Assembly: GCF_000425265.1 (NCBI RefSeq) | Contig: NZ_AUDC01000001.1 | Location: forward strand, 1 to 64,000 | Length of the DNA stretch: 64,000 bases | Origin: Maridesulfovibrio zosterae DSM 11974 | GTDB lineage: Bacteria; Desulfobacterota; Desulfovibrionia; Desulfovibrionales; Desulfovibrionaceae | Direction of reading: 5' to 3' | Part shown: positions 28,401 through 36,759 of the stretch, one piece after another | Numbering within the stretch: the first letter of the stretch is position 1 | Layout: each line of letters starts with the position of its first letter | Made by a program: the position numbers and the translations under genes | The notes under the pieces: model-generated | What the model saw: the letters and a program-made list of their open reading frames with translations, nothing else | The model's database searches: none | Told to the model about the DNA's origin: nothing

Positions 28401-29256
28401 TGAACCGTCCAAACAAAACGAGTGCAAGGCACATGTTCTGGTCATCGAAGATAATGATATTGCAACCATGCAGATAGCGGGGCTTCTACAGGAACTTGGA
28501 TTACGCATGAGTCATGCCGCAAGTGCTGAAAAGGCAGAGCAATTAGTAGAGCTGACAAAACCTGATCTTATCCTGATTGATTTAATGATCTCAAGTTTCA
28601 GTGTTTTTGATTTATTTGAAACTATCAGTTCCAAATCTGAAACTGCAAATACTCCTGTTATAGTTCTCACCGGCAGAGATTTAACCGATAAAGATCTTGA
28701 TATTCTTAAAAAACAGAACGTCAGGCAGTTTAACCGTAAAGAACCTCTGGACAGGGAATTATTTAAAGAACTTATCCTTACATCAGTTCAGGGTATCATG
28801 CAGCCTGATTGCGTGAATTTGCCGGAACATGATTTCTGGGAAGTGGAATTGCCGGACGCTGGATCTAATGACCCGTTCGGGAAAGGAAATACCATTGTTG
28901 TGGTGGAGGATAATAAGGACAATATAGTTACCCTGAAGGCTATTCTGGATGATTTTCAAGGAGAGCTTCATGTTGCATACGACGGTGAAAGCGGCTTGAA
29001 AAAAATTCGCGAAATCATGCCTGATATTGTGCTCATGGATATTCAGTTGCCGGGCATTAACGGATTGGAAGCTACTGCTGCCATCAAGAGCTCTGATGAT
29101 CTGAAACACATACCTGTTATCGCTGTTACAGCCAGAGCAATGAAAGGTGATAAAGAAAAGATTATGTCCGCAGGGTGTGACGGACTGCTGACCAAACCTT
29201 ATGATGTGGAAATCTTGCGTGCAATGCTTTTTAAATGGTTAATGCAAAAGTCTTGA
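25441..29256 (+). CDS. membrane hybrid histidine kinase with GAF and four receivers
   Basis: The ATG at 25441 follows GTGGAG and is preferred to a TTG 57 bases earlier, giving 1271 residues. A helical periplasmic sensor (about 30-195) lies between two membrane helices, followed by HAMP, a GAF domain (about 270-435) and a coiled coil. HisKA has SNMSHELRTPLN with H504; the ATPase domain (about 610-715) has DTGIGI and GTGLGLAIC. Four receiver domains follow with phospho-acceptors at about D791, D911, D1047 and D1200. The third is diverged in its second half: IDLMISSFS replaces the usual MP-x-MDG loop. The next gene, another hybrid kinase, starts 10 bases on, so they form a unit. Multi-receiver kinases integrate or relay several phosphotransfer inputs; the output is not visible here. 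Confidence 0.92.
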   Translation: MKFLDRRTIKSKLIASFIAIAIALVFFGIFILIEMDTLGNLTTTLYEHPLRVSNAAQSAHKGVIRIQGLMQDIIVSKNVFEFQEQMDRIQQEEKDVLDQLNIVQNYILGERGEEIEAEARQTFFQWKKLRLQILSLIRDGKRKEGVQIFKLENAELVNTIELNMRDLTAYARKKADGFMNEANKVQRNITTNTIIVLGLLVLFFYFVSSTLIKHLIGRISDLQSMVSTITETGNFKEISVIGDNELTKLAVSFNDLIRSLSRQLWLREGLNKLNDELTVVSSLELFAESILKFLATRMQAGTGAFFLYNDKEKSSSMLASYSMAESNKLTRKFADGDGIVGQVAKERSPRILTVVTPDEGLIESGTVSASPNILFAYPLIFADKLLGVVELTSFHELGTIEQAFMKTASHNIATALNAIIQRKEIDALYDETRVQNIELTKAGEIARKAKEEIELRNKELSIRSEELKLQANLLSLQKNELEVKKVQVEESDRLKSEFLSNMSHELRTPLNSILALSQLMQIKGTGRDEKKEAEYLNVIERNGKHLLSLINDILDLSKIESGRMEVYLSSFIPAELLEEVSATIRPMAEDKSLSFITRVDCYQSMLSDRDKIRQILLNLLSNSIKFTDEGTIEVELGTEDDHLVLHVKDTGIGIAPEDQEDIFDEFRQVDGSTSRRHEGTGLGLAICKKLAIALEGDLEVVSELGRGSSFILRLPLRLSNYKEKKRTPLEVSHKKNEKSMNTVLVVDDDPKSREIITDHLINAGYDVIEADNGRQALDLAASNSLVGITLDIFMPGMDGWETLNLLKSNPSTMDIPVIVVSISDDTTTGYVLGATSHLTKPVDKHQLLFEINKLKKQAPIKKVLIVDDNENDRAIISNILEESGYSTIEADNGWSGVDKAVNLLPDAMTLDLLMPEMDGFQVLEEIDRLPQLNYLPVIIVTAKDLSSEEHKKLLDRSRSIVQKGDLDVKTLLQKLENGLDNIRLQIPEPSKQNECKAHVLVIEDNDIATMQIAGLLQELGLRMSHAASAEKAEQLVELTKPDLILIDLMISSFSVFDLFETISSKSETANTPVIVLTGRDLTDKDLDILKKQNVRQFNRKEPLDRELFKELILTSVQGIMQPDCVNLPEHDFWEVELPDAGSNDPFGKGNTIVVVEDNKDNIVTLKAILDDFQGELHVAYDGESGLKKIREIMPDIVLMDIQLPGINGLEATAAIKSSDDLKHIPVIAVTARAMKGDKEKIMSAGCDGLLTKPYDVEILRAMLFKWLMQKS

Positions 29257-29266
29257 GGTGATGTGC

Positions 29267-31618
29267 ATGAGGAAATCAATCCTTATAATTGATGATCAGA
29301 AGGAAAACTTATTTATTCTGGAAGAGCTGCTCAATGAGTTTCTTCCCGATATTCAGGTCATCAGTGCATTGGGGGCTCAAGAAGGCATGCAGAAAATCGG
29401 CTTGGATGTAGGAGTCGTAATTTCTGATGTTCAGATGCCGAGTAAAAATGGAATTGAGCTGTGCAGAAGCATCAAGGCCAATCCTGATTATAAGGATATC
29501 TCTATTCTGCTGATTACAGCACATCAGTCTACTCCTTCCATGCGCGTACAGGGGCTGAAAGCAGGTGCGCTGGATTTCATATCCCGTCCTATCGATACTG
29601 ATGAGCTGATTGCCAAAGTAAACGTAGCATTTAAGGTACACCACAAAGAGCAAGGACTGCGTCATGAGCGGGACGAATTGTCCACCAAAGTTGAAGCTAC
29701 CAGCCAAAGACTTATGGCTGTGGACCGACAATATAAAACTATTTTTGACAGTGCTAATGACGCAATTTTAATCCTTGATACAGACGGTGATATTCTTGAG
29801 GCAAATCCTGAGGCGCATCGTATTCTCGGATATAATCCGAAGTCTTTAGTCGGCAGATCTCTTAAAGATATTTTGGACGAACATGACACAGTGCAGATTT
29901 TGAGTAGCATTGCCCGCACTCGTGAAGTGAAGGTTTCATCCGAGTTTATTGCCTTTGACAAAATTCATATTCCAATTGAAATTCATTGCAGTCTGGTAGA
30001 TCTAAGTGAAAACAAAGTCATTCTGGTCATAGCACGTGATATAACTAAACAAAAACAGGCCGAGCAAGTCATTAAAGAAAGCGAGAAGCACTTCCGCCTT
30101 CTCTACACTGATGCTCCTATCGCATATCAATCTTTGAATGGTTTCGGTGAATTTCTTGATGTAAACCGGCGTTTCACGGAGACGACCGGCTATACGGTTA
30201 AAGATATTCTAGGCAAACCTTTTGCGAGTATTTTACATCCAGCCTGTCGGAATTATTTTACAAACCAGTTCTCCAAGATTAACGCCATAGGCGAACTCAA
30301 AGGTTTTGAACTGCGAATGTTGAAAAAGAATCAGGAAGAGATTCTGGTGACTTTCAACGCACGTATTGCTACTTCGCCAGCCGGGAGTTTTCAGCAGGTT
30401 CATTGTGTTTTTCATGATATTACCAAGGAACGTGATACTGAAAATGCCATGATTAAAGCCAAAGAAGCGGCGGAAATGGCGAATCGCAGTAAATCTGAAT
30501 TTCTGGCAAATATGAGCCATGAAATCAGAACTCCTTTGAATGGTATTATGGGAATGATGCAATTACTTCAAAGCAGTAATCTGGAAGATGAACAAATAAA
30601 ATATGTTAGAATGGCAATTCAGTCTTCCAGAAGACTTACAAGCCTGCTTTCAGATATTCTGGATCTTTCACGGGTGGAAGCCGGCAAACTGAATATAAGT
30701 TATGATACACTTGATCTGGTAGAGATTCTGCAACAGCTCAAGGAGATGTATTACCCTGTGGCCAGTCAGAGTGGAGTAGAGCTCATTCTCAACATAAATC
30801 CCAATGTCCCGCGTTACGTCATGGGCGATGCTGTCCGTATGCAACAGGTTTTCACTAATATGCTGGGAAATTCCCTGAAATTTACCGATCATGGAAAAAT
30901 AATCATAGAGGCATATAAGCTTCCTATTTCAAAGGAAAATACGGTGAAGATCCTATTCTCTGTCAGCGATACCGGAATAGGGATACCGGAAGAAAAAGTT
31001 CAGGATCTTTTTGTACCCTTTTCGCAGGCCTGCGAAGGCTATACACGCATGCATCAGGGGGCCGGCCTCGGGCTTTCCATTTGCAAGCGTCTTGTCAGCC
31101 TGATGGGAGGGGTAATTTCATTGGAAAGTGAGGAAAATAAAGGGACAGTCGTTCATTTCACTGTTCTTTTCGGTAACGCAGATCAAGATTTTGCGCCTCC
31201 TGCAACAGAGCCGGATGAGCATACTCTCTCCCTGGAGCCTCTACGCATTCTGCTGGTGGAAGATGAATATGTCAGCCGTCTTGCCGCACAAAAGCAGATG
31301 GAGAATTTTGGCTGCCATACTGTTCCTGTTGAGAATGGTCTACAGGCCCTTGAAGCCTTGAAATCAGATAGATTCGATGCATTGTTCATGGACGTTCAGA
31401 TGCCGGTTATGGATGGTATAGAAGCAACAAAAGCTATTCGTCAGGGGCTGGCTGGAGACGAAAACAGGGATATATATATTGTCGCCATGACGGCCTATGC
31501 TATGCAGGGAGACAAGGAACTCTTTTTTAATGTCGGTATGAATGACTATCTGCCAAAGCCTGTGGAGATAAAGACGTTGCAGGAGAGATTGAATCGGATC
31601 AGAAAGTCTTTTTCTTAG
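29267..31618 (+). CDS. cytoplasmic hybrid kinase, REC-PAS-PAS-HisKA-HATPase-REC
   Basis: Three in-frame starts are possible (GTG 29258, ATG 29261, ATG 29267). The last is best: GAGG overlapping the upstream stop codon lies eight bases before it, giving 784 residues. An N-terminal receiver (D54 in VISDVQMP) precedes two PAS domains (about 155-265 and 275-390), HisKA with ANMSHEIRTPLN (H418), the ATPase domain (DTGIGIPEEK, GLGLSICKRL), and a C-terminal receiver (D709 in FMDVQMPVMDG). It has no membrane helix. Receiver-at-both-ends kinases usually accept phosphate from a partner; the four-receiver kinase just upstream is the obvious candidate, by inference from coupling. Confidence 0.92.
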   Translation: MRKSILIIDDQKENLFILEELLNEFLPDIQVISALGAQEGMQKIGLDVGVVISDVQMPSKNGIELCRSIKANPDYKDISILLITAHQSTPSMRVQGLKAGALDFISRPIDTDELIAKVNVAFKVHHKEQGLRHERDELSTKVEATSQRLMAVDRQYKTIFDSANDAILILDTDGDILEANPEAHRILGYNPKSLVGRSLKDILDEHDTVQILSSIARTREVKVSSEFIAFDKIHIPIEIHCSLVDLSENKVILVIARDITKQKQAEQVIKESEKHFRLLYTDAPIAYQSLNGFGEFLDVNRRFTETTGYTVKDILGKPFASILHPACRNYFTNQFSKINAIGELKGFELRMLKKNQEEILVTFNARIATSPAGSFQQVHCVFHDITKERDTENAMIKAKEAAEMANRSKSEFLANMSHEIRTPLNGIMGMMQLLQSSNLEDEQIKYVRMAIQSSRRLTSLLSDILDLSRVEAGKLNISYDTLDLVEILQQLKEMYYPVASQSGVELILNINPNVPRYVMGDAVRMQQVFTNMLGNSLKFTDHGKIIIEAYKLPISKENTVKILFSVSDTGIGIPEEKVQDLFVPFSQACEGYTRMHQGAGLGLSICKRLVSLMGGVISLESEENKGTVVHFTVLFGNADQDFAPPATEPDEHTLSLEPLRILLVEDEYVSRLAAQKQMENFGCHTVPVENGLQALEALKSDRFDALFMDVQMPVMDGIEATKAIRQGLAGDENRDIYIVAMTAYAMQGDKELFFNVGMNDYLPKPVEIKTLQERLNRIRKSFS

Positions 31619-31693
31619 ATAGGTTGGCTCTTGCTGTTTAGATTTGACACTAAGTCATAAATATTAATGACCTTAGGCTGAAATTAGTAAATT

Positions 31694-31728
31694 AAGAGGG
31701 TTAACCTGAATTCAGGTTAACCCTCTTT
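31694..31728. terminator. bidirectional terminator between convergent genes
   Basis: A perfect inverted repeat, AAGAGGGTTAACCTG and CAGGTTAACCCTCTT around GAATTC-like centre, lies between the kinase stop at 31618 and the chemoreceptor stop at 31733. It shares the GGTTAACC core with 6593 and 25084. Confidence 0.9.
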
Positions 31729-31732
31729 CTGT

Positions 31733-33904
31733 TTAGAAACGTTCAAATTCATCCATGTCTGATTCTGCTGCAGGTAATGCCTCCTGAGCAGTCTTCTCTA
31801 TAAGCATGGTATTGCTGCCGTCGCATTTGAAGTAGGTCATCATCTGTCGCAGGCTTTCAGCCTGTCCTGATAATTCCTCAGATGTTGCTGCTACTTCCTC
31901 CGCAGCGGATGCTGAGGACTGTGTAGCTATTTCAACCTGAGATACAGCAATCTCTATCTGTTTAATACCGTCATTCTGTTCTACGCAGGCTGCATTGATT
32001 TCATTGATCAGCTCAGAAGTTTTTTCAATTTCAGGGACCAGTTCGTTAAGCATCGTGACCGCATTATCAGCTACTCCTACCGTTTTTGTGGATAGTTCGC
32101 TGATTTCTCCTGCTGCCTGTCCACTGCGTTCAGCCAGCTTGCGGACTTCAGCAGCTACAACGGCGAAGCCCTTTCCGTGCTCACCGGCTCTGGCTGCTTC
32201 TATCGCCGCATTAAGAGCCAGCAGATTAGTCTGGCGTGCAATTTCTTCGATGATGGTAATCCGTTCGGCTATTTCCTTCATAGCACCTACAGCCTGTCCG
32301 ACAGCTTCTCCGCTGGTTGTGGCCTTAGAGGCTGCTTCATTTGCGATACTTGCTGTCTCTTTTGAGCTCGTGGCATTTTGCTCAATAGATGAAGTTATTT
32401 CACTTATTGATGCTGACAGTTCTTCAATGCTTGAAGCCTGCTCGGTTGCTGCCTGAGATAAACTTTCAGATGTAGAGGCCAGTTGCTGACTGCCGGATGC
32501 TATATTTTCGACAGCTGCATTAACACTGAAAACAACATCACGCAGTCTTCCTATCATTGCGCCCATTGCTTTAAGCATCATCCCGGTTTCATCCTTGCCG
32601 GATGAAGCCACTTTTTGATCAAGATCACCATCCGCGACTTTTTCGACAGTCGTTACTGCTGTTTGCAAAGGACGTGTTATGGAATTGGTTATAAAAAGTG
32701 AAATGATGAATCCTGCCAGCAGAGCAACTCCTCCGGTAAATAGAGCGGTCTCTGAAAACATTGATGCATCAGCAATTATGGTTGCTGTCTGTTTCTCCAT
32801 TGCGATTTTTGCGACATTGTTTATTTCTTTGATTTTCGGTTCGATATCATGGATTGCATTGCGCATAGCAAGAGTATTCGATGATACTTTTTTATCTTCA
32901 GCAACAATAGCCATGAAATTATTTTGATAGATTTTTAAATCGGCTTTAATATCTTCTAAATATTCCGGCAGAATTGTCGATTTTTCAAATGCAGTCAGTA
33001 GTGAATTGATTGCATTCAGAGTTGCCTGTGCATACTTATCACTGCCACGCAAAAAGTAATCTTTTTCATTTCGCCTAATCTCAAGTATTAAAGACTTCGC
33101 ATCGGGGACGAGCACTGAGTCGATTGCTTTTTCAATATCATGTGCTGATGACCTTACAATTTGATACGCGGTATTTTTTTGTTCCACAGTTACAGCATTT
33201 ATTACTTTTTCTGCTGCTTTTCTGTAAGAAGTAAAAGCTGTAAGCTGAATTTTTTTTACTTCCGGTTTGCACAAACTGCTGTCTAAGACTGTTTTAAAAT
33301 TATTCATGGATAGAATAAATTTTTGTTTGTATTTTAAATTCTTGGTTAAAATAAAATCTTTTTCATACCTGCGCATTTGCAATAAGCTGATTAGTAGATC
33401 ATCAACAGAATATTCAATTGTTTTTGTCATAATATTGTGTGCTGTCTTTCTTAAATCTCCCTGCAATCCGGACTTATGAGTCAACCCTATAGTCTGATAA
33501 TTTTTTACAACGGAATTAAATGTTTTCAGGTAAACGACAGCATCTTTAATAATGGCTTCTGATAAATTTTTGATTTTATGCAGCCCTGCCAGCCCCGCAT
33601 CATCACCTAATTCGTTCATCATCAGGATTATTTTATCTATATTGTTTTTCACAAGAGGAGGGAACTTCATGTCCTTTTGAATAATGAAATCTTTTTCATT
33701 GCGGCGTGCATTTAGCATAGCCACTTCTGCACTGTTTGCATGTTCTGAGATGTGTATTTCTTCGCTGAGAACTTCATTGAAACCTGACTCAGTATTTGTC
33801 AAAGCGAAATGGTAAAATGCAAGAGCTGCTGCAAAGAGTGTGATTACTATTAAGATGTTTCCCAAAAATTTTGTTTTAATTTTATAATTATGCAAAAAAT
33901 TCAT
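31733..33904 (-). CDS. chemoreceptor with HBM-type sensor and triplicated R-x-x-E-K-D motif
   Basis: This 723-residue methyl-accepting protein has a first helix at about 15-33 and a long helical periplasmic sensor (35-375). The sensor shows the motif RRNEKDF at 67-73, RRYEKDF at 178-184 and RRNEKDY at 277-283. HBM domains (as in McpS, which binds TCA intermediates) normally show it twice; three copies suggest an added helical module. A second helix (about 380-402), HAMP and the signalling domain follow, with [17 protein letters not shown] at the tip. The C-terminus, DEFERF, fits the CheR-binding pentapeptide pattern x-[FW]-x-x-[FW]. GGAG precedes the ATG. Ligand unknown. Confidence 0.9.
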   Translation of the reverse strand: MNFLHNYKIKTKFLGNILIVITLFAAALAFYHFALTNTESGFNEVLSEEIHISEHANSAEVAMLNARRNEKDFIIQKDMKFPPLVKNNIDKIILMMNELGDDAGLAGLHKIKNLSEAIIKDAVVYLKTFNSVVKNYQTIGLTHKSGLQGDLRKTAHNIMTKTIEYSVDDLLISLLQMRRYEKDFILTKNLKYKQKFILSMNNFKTVLDSSLCKPEVKKIQLTAFTSYRKAAEKVINAVTVEQKNTAYQIVRSSAHDIEKAIDSVLVPDAKSLILEIRRNEKDYFLRGSDKYAQATLNAINSLLTAFEKSTILPEYLEDIKADLKIYQNNFMAIVAEDKKVSSNTLAMRNAIHDIEPKIKEINNVAKIAMEKQTATIIADASMFSETALFTGGVALLAGFIISLFITNSITRPLQTAVTTVEKVADGDLDQKVASSGKDETGMMLKAMGAMIGRLRDVVFSVNAAVENIASGSQQLASTSESLSQAATEQASSIEELSASISEITSSIEQNATSSKETASIANEAASKATTSGEAVGQAVGAMKEIAERITIIEEIARQTNLLALNAAIEAARAGEHGKGFAVVAAEVRKLAERSGQAAGEISELSTKTVGVADNAVTMLNELVPEIEKTSELINEINAACVEQNDGIKQIEIAVSQVEIATQSSASAAEEVAATSEELSGQAESLRQMMTYFKCDGSNTMLIEKTAQEALPAAESDMDEFERF

Positions 33905-34187
33905 ATGAACTCCATGTTGTAGTGAAAATAAATTACATGAATAAATACATATTTTCTTAGCTATACATTGGGATTCTTTAAATAGTATATCAATTTTACA
34001 TTTGTAACAAGATTGTTATCTAATCTATTATATAGAAATATTAACTGAGGGATTTAGAAGTAGCTGTCTGTATAGGCTGATAGCGAATTTATTATCGCAG
34101 GTAGGAAAAATATTAAAAGCATGGACAGAAAATTATATTTTATGGAATTATCATGAGAATCAAATAAGACTGAACCCGAAGCAGGTT

Positions 34188-36137
34188 ATGACTGAAATGC
34201 CCAATAGTTTAAATTCTCAGACTAGGTTTAGAATTACAGCACAGTGTATCGGTTGTTTTTTTATAGCAGCATCACTTTTGATAGGTGGTGCGTTTGTTTT
34301 ATATTTTTATAAAGCCAATGAAGTTGAAGGTGAAATAAGAACCCACATAAAGGAACATGTTGATTCTGCCCGTAAACTCATTCTTGCTGAGTTTGGAGAA
34401 CCTGTCTCAGAGATTCTATATCTGGCAAGTTTAAGTGAAGTAACCGAGGCATTTACTGGTATTATATCTTCTGAAAGCCTTGCCGATCTGCTCAGTCTGT
34501 CGAAAATCAAAAAGAAATATGATCAGATACGCCTTGTCGACCGCTACGGGATGGAAGTGGTACGTATAAATTATAATGATGGAGTTCCGGTGGTTGCACC
34601 GGATAATAAGCTTCAGTTTGTCGGTATGAGAGAATATTTTCTTAGAGCCAAAGATCTTAAAAAAAATCAGGTATATGTCTCGCCGCTGGACCTAAATATT
34701 GAGAATGGCAAAGTTGAAATTCCTGTTAAGCCTATGATCAGAATGGCAACGCCTCTTTTTGATGCTGAAGGCAAGCGAAGAGGCCTTGCTATACTTAACT
34801 ATTTCGGCAGGTTGCTTTTGTCATCCTTAAAAAATAATGACAGTAATCTGGGAGAAGAATTGTTTTTACTGAATAAAGACGGTTATTATTTATTCAGTCC
34901 CAACCCTGAGAAAAATTGGGGATTTATGATCAAGGACAGGGCTGATGATAAATTTCAGACTCGTTTTCCGCATCTATGGACTAGGGTTAAGAATGATGAT
35001 TCTGGTCAGGTAGTAAATGGCGAAGGGCTGTTCTCCTTTGCTACTGTAAAAATAGGCAGCGAGCTAAATGATTCGTCTGTGCAAATCATAAGTGATGCCG
35101 GAAATTGGAAAATAGTTTCATTTGTCCCTGAGGAGTCTATAACTGTCAGTACCCGGAAAGTATTTCAGGATATTCTGGGTTTTGTTGTGGTTTTGATATT
35201 TGTGGCGGCAGCAATTTGTATCGCTCTCAGCCGGTTACGTTTTTCCAAGGCAAAGACTGAAACATCTGTTCTGGAAATGACCAAATCATATGAACGTTTT
35301 GTTCCCCGTGAATTTCTGCACCTCCTGAAGAAAGAACGCTACCGCGACATCACACTGGAAAGTAATGTGCGTATGATTATGGGGATTTTATTCAGTGATA
35401 TCAGGTCATACACCCACATCTCCGAATCAAGAGAACCTGAAGAAGTGCTTTCTTTTCTGAATCAGTATTTTCAAGCAATTAATCCCGCAATTTCACAGAA
35501 CAGAGGCTTTGTTGATTCTTTTCATGGTGATGCCCTTTTGGCTTTGTTTCAGGAAAAGCCGGATCATGCTGTGAAAGCGGCTGTAGATATGCGGGTGCAG
35601 CTTGCTAAGTTTAACCAGGATAGGGAAGAAAATGATGAGGAAAGGGTGGATATTGGTGTAGGTATCCATTTCGGAGAGGTAACACTTGGAACCGTGGGCA
35701 CTACCTATCGAATGCAGGCAACTGTTATCGGTGATGCTGTAAATCTTGCCGCACGCATTGAATCCGTAACTAAAATGTTTAAAATCGGCATTGTCGTTAC
35801 CGGTGCTGCTCTTGAAAATATGGAGAATCCGGAATCATTTTGCATAAGAGAAATTGATACGGTTAGAGTAAAAGGTAAAGAGCATCCTGTCGTTTTATAT
35901 GAAGTTTTTGATAATGATTCCCCTGAGGTAAGAAAAGCAAAATCGGAGATGAAAGATCTGATGGAACAGGGGCTTCTTTTGTATAAGAAGGGAGATTTTC
36001 AAAAGGCATTGGATGTTTTTAAAATATGTGCTGATGCATGTCCGGAAGATAGTATTCCGCCGATTTATATTAAGAGATGCAGTACATTTCTTCGTGTTCC
36101 TCCCGGCGCGGGATGGACTGGCGTAAGTTCAGTATAA
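34188..36137 (+). CDS. membrane class III nucleotide cyclase with Cache sensor
   Basis: The protein has 649 residues. Helices at about 21-42 and 326-348 enclose a periplasmic double-Cache-like sensor (IRLVDRYGMEVVRINY is a typical block). The cyclase domain spans about 395-570. Metal aspartates are kept (LFSDIRSYT, HGDALLALF), as are the transition-state N and R (VNLAARIE). The two base-specifying positions differ from both adenylate (K/D) and guanylate (E/C) cyclases: Ser in DSFHGD and Gln in MQATVIGDAVN. A TPR-like tail (about 585-640) follows. The hemerythrin gene begins about 20 bases on, so they are likely co-transcribed. Product specificity cannot be assumed. Confidence 0.88.
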   Translation: MTEMPNSLNSQTRFRITAQCIGCFFIAASLLIGGAFVLYFYKANEVEGEIRTHIKEHVDSARKLILAEFGEPVSEILYLASLSEVTEAFTGIISSESLADLLSLSKIKKKYDQIRLVDRYGMEVVRINYNDGVPVVAPDNKLQFVGMREYFLRAKDLKKNQVYVSPLDLNIENGKVEIPVKPMIRMATPLFDAEGKRRGLAILNYFGRLLLSSLKNNDSNLGEELFLLNKDGYYLFSPNPEKNWGFMIKDRADDKFQTRFPHLWTRVKNDDSGQVVNGEGLFSFATVKIGSELNDSSVQIISDAGNWKIVSFVPEESITVSTRKVFQDILGFVVVLIFVAAAICIALSRLRFSKAKTETSVLEMTKSYERFVPREFLHLLKKERYRDITLESNVRMIMGILFSDIRSYTHISESREPEEVLSFLNQYFQAINPAISQNRGFVDSFHGDALLALFQEKPDHAVKAAVDMRVQLAKFNQDREENDEERVDIGVGIHFGEVTLGTVGTTYRMQATVIGDAVNLAARIESVTKMFKIGIVVTGAALENMENPESFCIREIDTVRVKGKEHPVVLYEVFDNDSPEVRKAKSEMKDLMEQGLLLYKKGDFQKALDVFKICADACPEDSIPPIYIKRCSTFLRVPPGAGWTGVSSV

Positions 36138-36158
36138 TTTTTAAAAAGGAGTATGGAA

Positions 36159-36566
36159 ATGGCTTTTATTGACTGGGAGGATAAGTACAAAATAAATGTG
36201 GCAGATGTCGATGAACAGCATATGGGGTTGTTTGACCTTCTTAATCGTCTTCACGAATCAGTTATCAATGGAGAGGATAAATCTATGCAGTCAACGATCC
36301 TTGACGAATTGATTGACTACACTGTGGAGCATTTTGCTACAGAGGAAAAACTGTTTCTGGAAACGGGTTTTTCAGGATATGAAAATCATAAAAAAGTTCA
36401 TGATGACCTTACAAGTCAGGCGGTTGATATTCAAAATGAATTTAGGAATGACAATGCAACAATTTCTTTCGAATTGCTGGATTTCTTAAATGACTGGCTG
36501 ACAACCCATACTTTGGGGCTGGATCAGGAAGCTGGAGATTTTTTGAATAGTAAAGGTGTTTCTTAA
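36159..36566 (+). CDS. bacteriohemerythrin
   Basis: ATG 36159, eight bases after AAGGAG, is preferred to the ATG at 36153, giving 135 residues. All seven di-iron ligands of the hemerythrin fold are visible: H21, H58, E62, H77, H81, H117 and D122. Such proteins bind oxygen reversibly in the cytoplasm and are common in anaerobes that meet oxygen, where they buffer, deliver or sense it. The gene follows the cyclase directly, which suggests a shared oxygen- or NO-related signal, but this is inference. Confidence 0.93.
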   Translation: MAFIDWEDKYKINVADVDEQHMGLFDLLNRLHESVINGEDKSMQSTILDELIDYTVEHFATEEKLFLETGFSGYENHKKVHDDLTSQAVDIQNEFRNDNATISFELLDFLNDWLTTHTLGLDQEAGDFLNSKGVS

Positions 36567-36696
36567 GATTTAAAAATATCTGCCAGACTGTATTTGCGAT
36601 TTATCTTTTCAAACATTTTGCGAGATTAATTTCGCCCTCCTAGATAGTTTTTGCACAATTATACGTATTAATACCCTAAAATATTTGAATAAAAAA

Positions 36697-36713
36697 TAGG
36701 TATGCTCTTTGCA
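36697..36713 (+). promoter_or_regulatory. candidate sigma-54 (-24/-12) promoter of a chemoreceptor
   Basis: TAGGTATGCTCTTTGCA has GG and GC separated by exactly ten bases and a perfect TTTGCA half, but a poor match after the GG. The start codon lies 48 bases downstream. Confidence 0.4.
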
Positions 36714-36759
36714 AAAATGCTTGATGTTTATAATTAAGCAATGAAGCAGGAGGGTTGTT

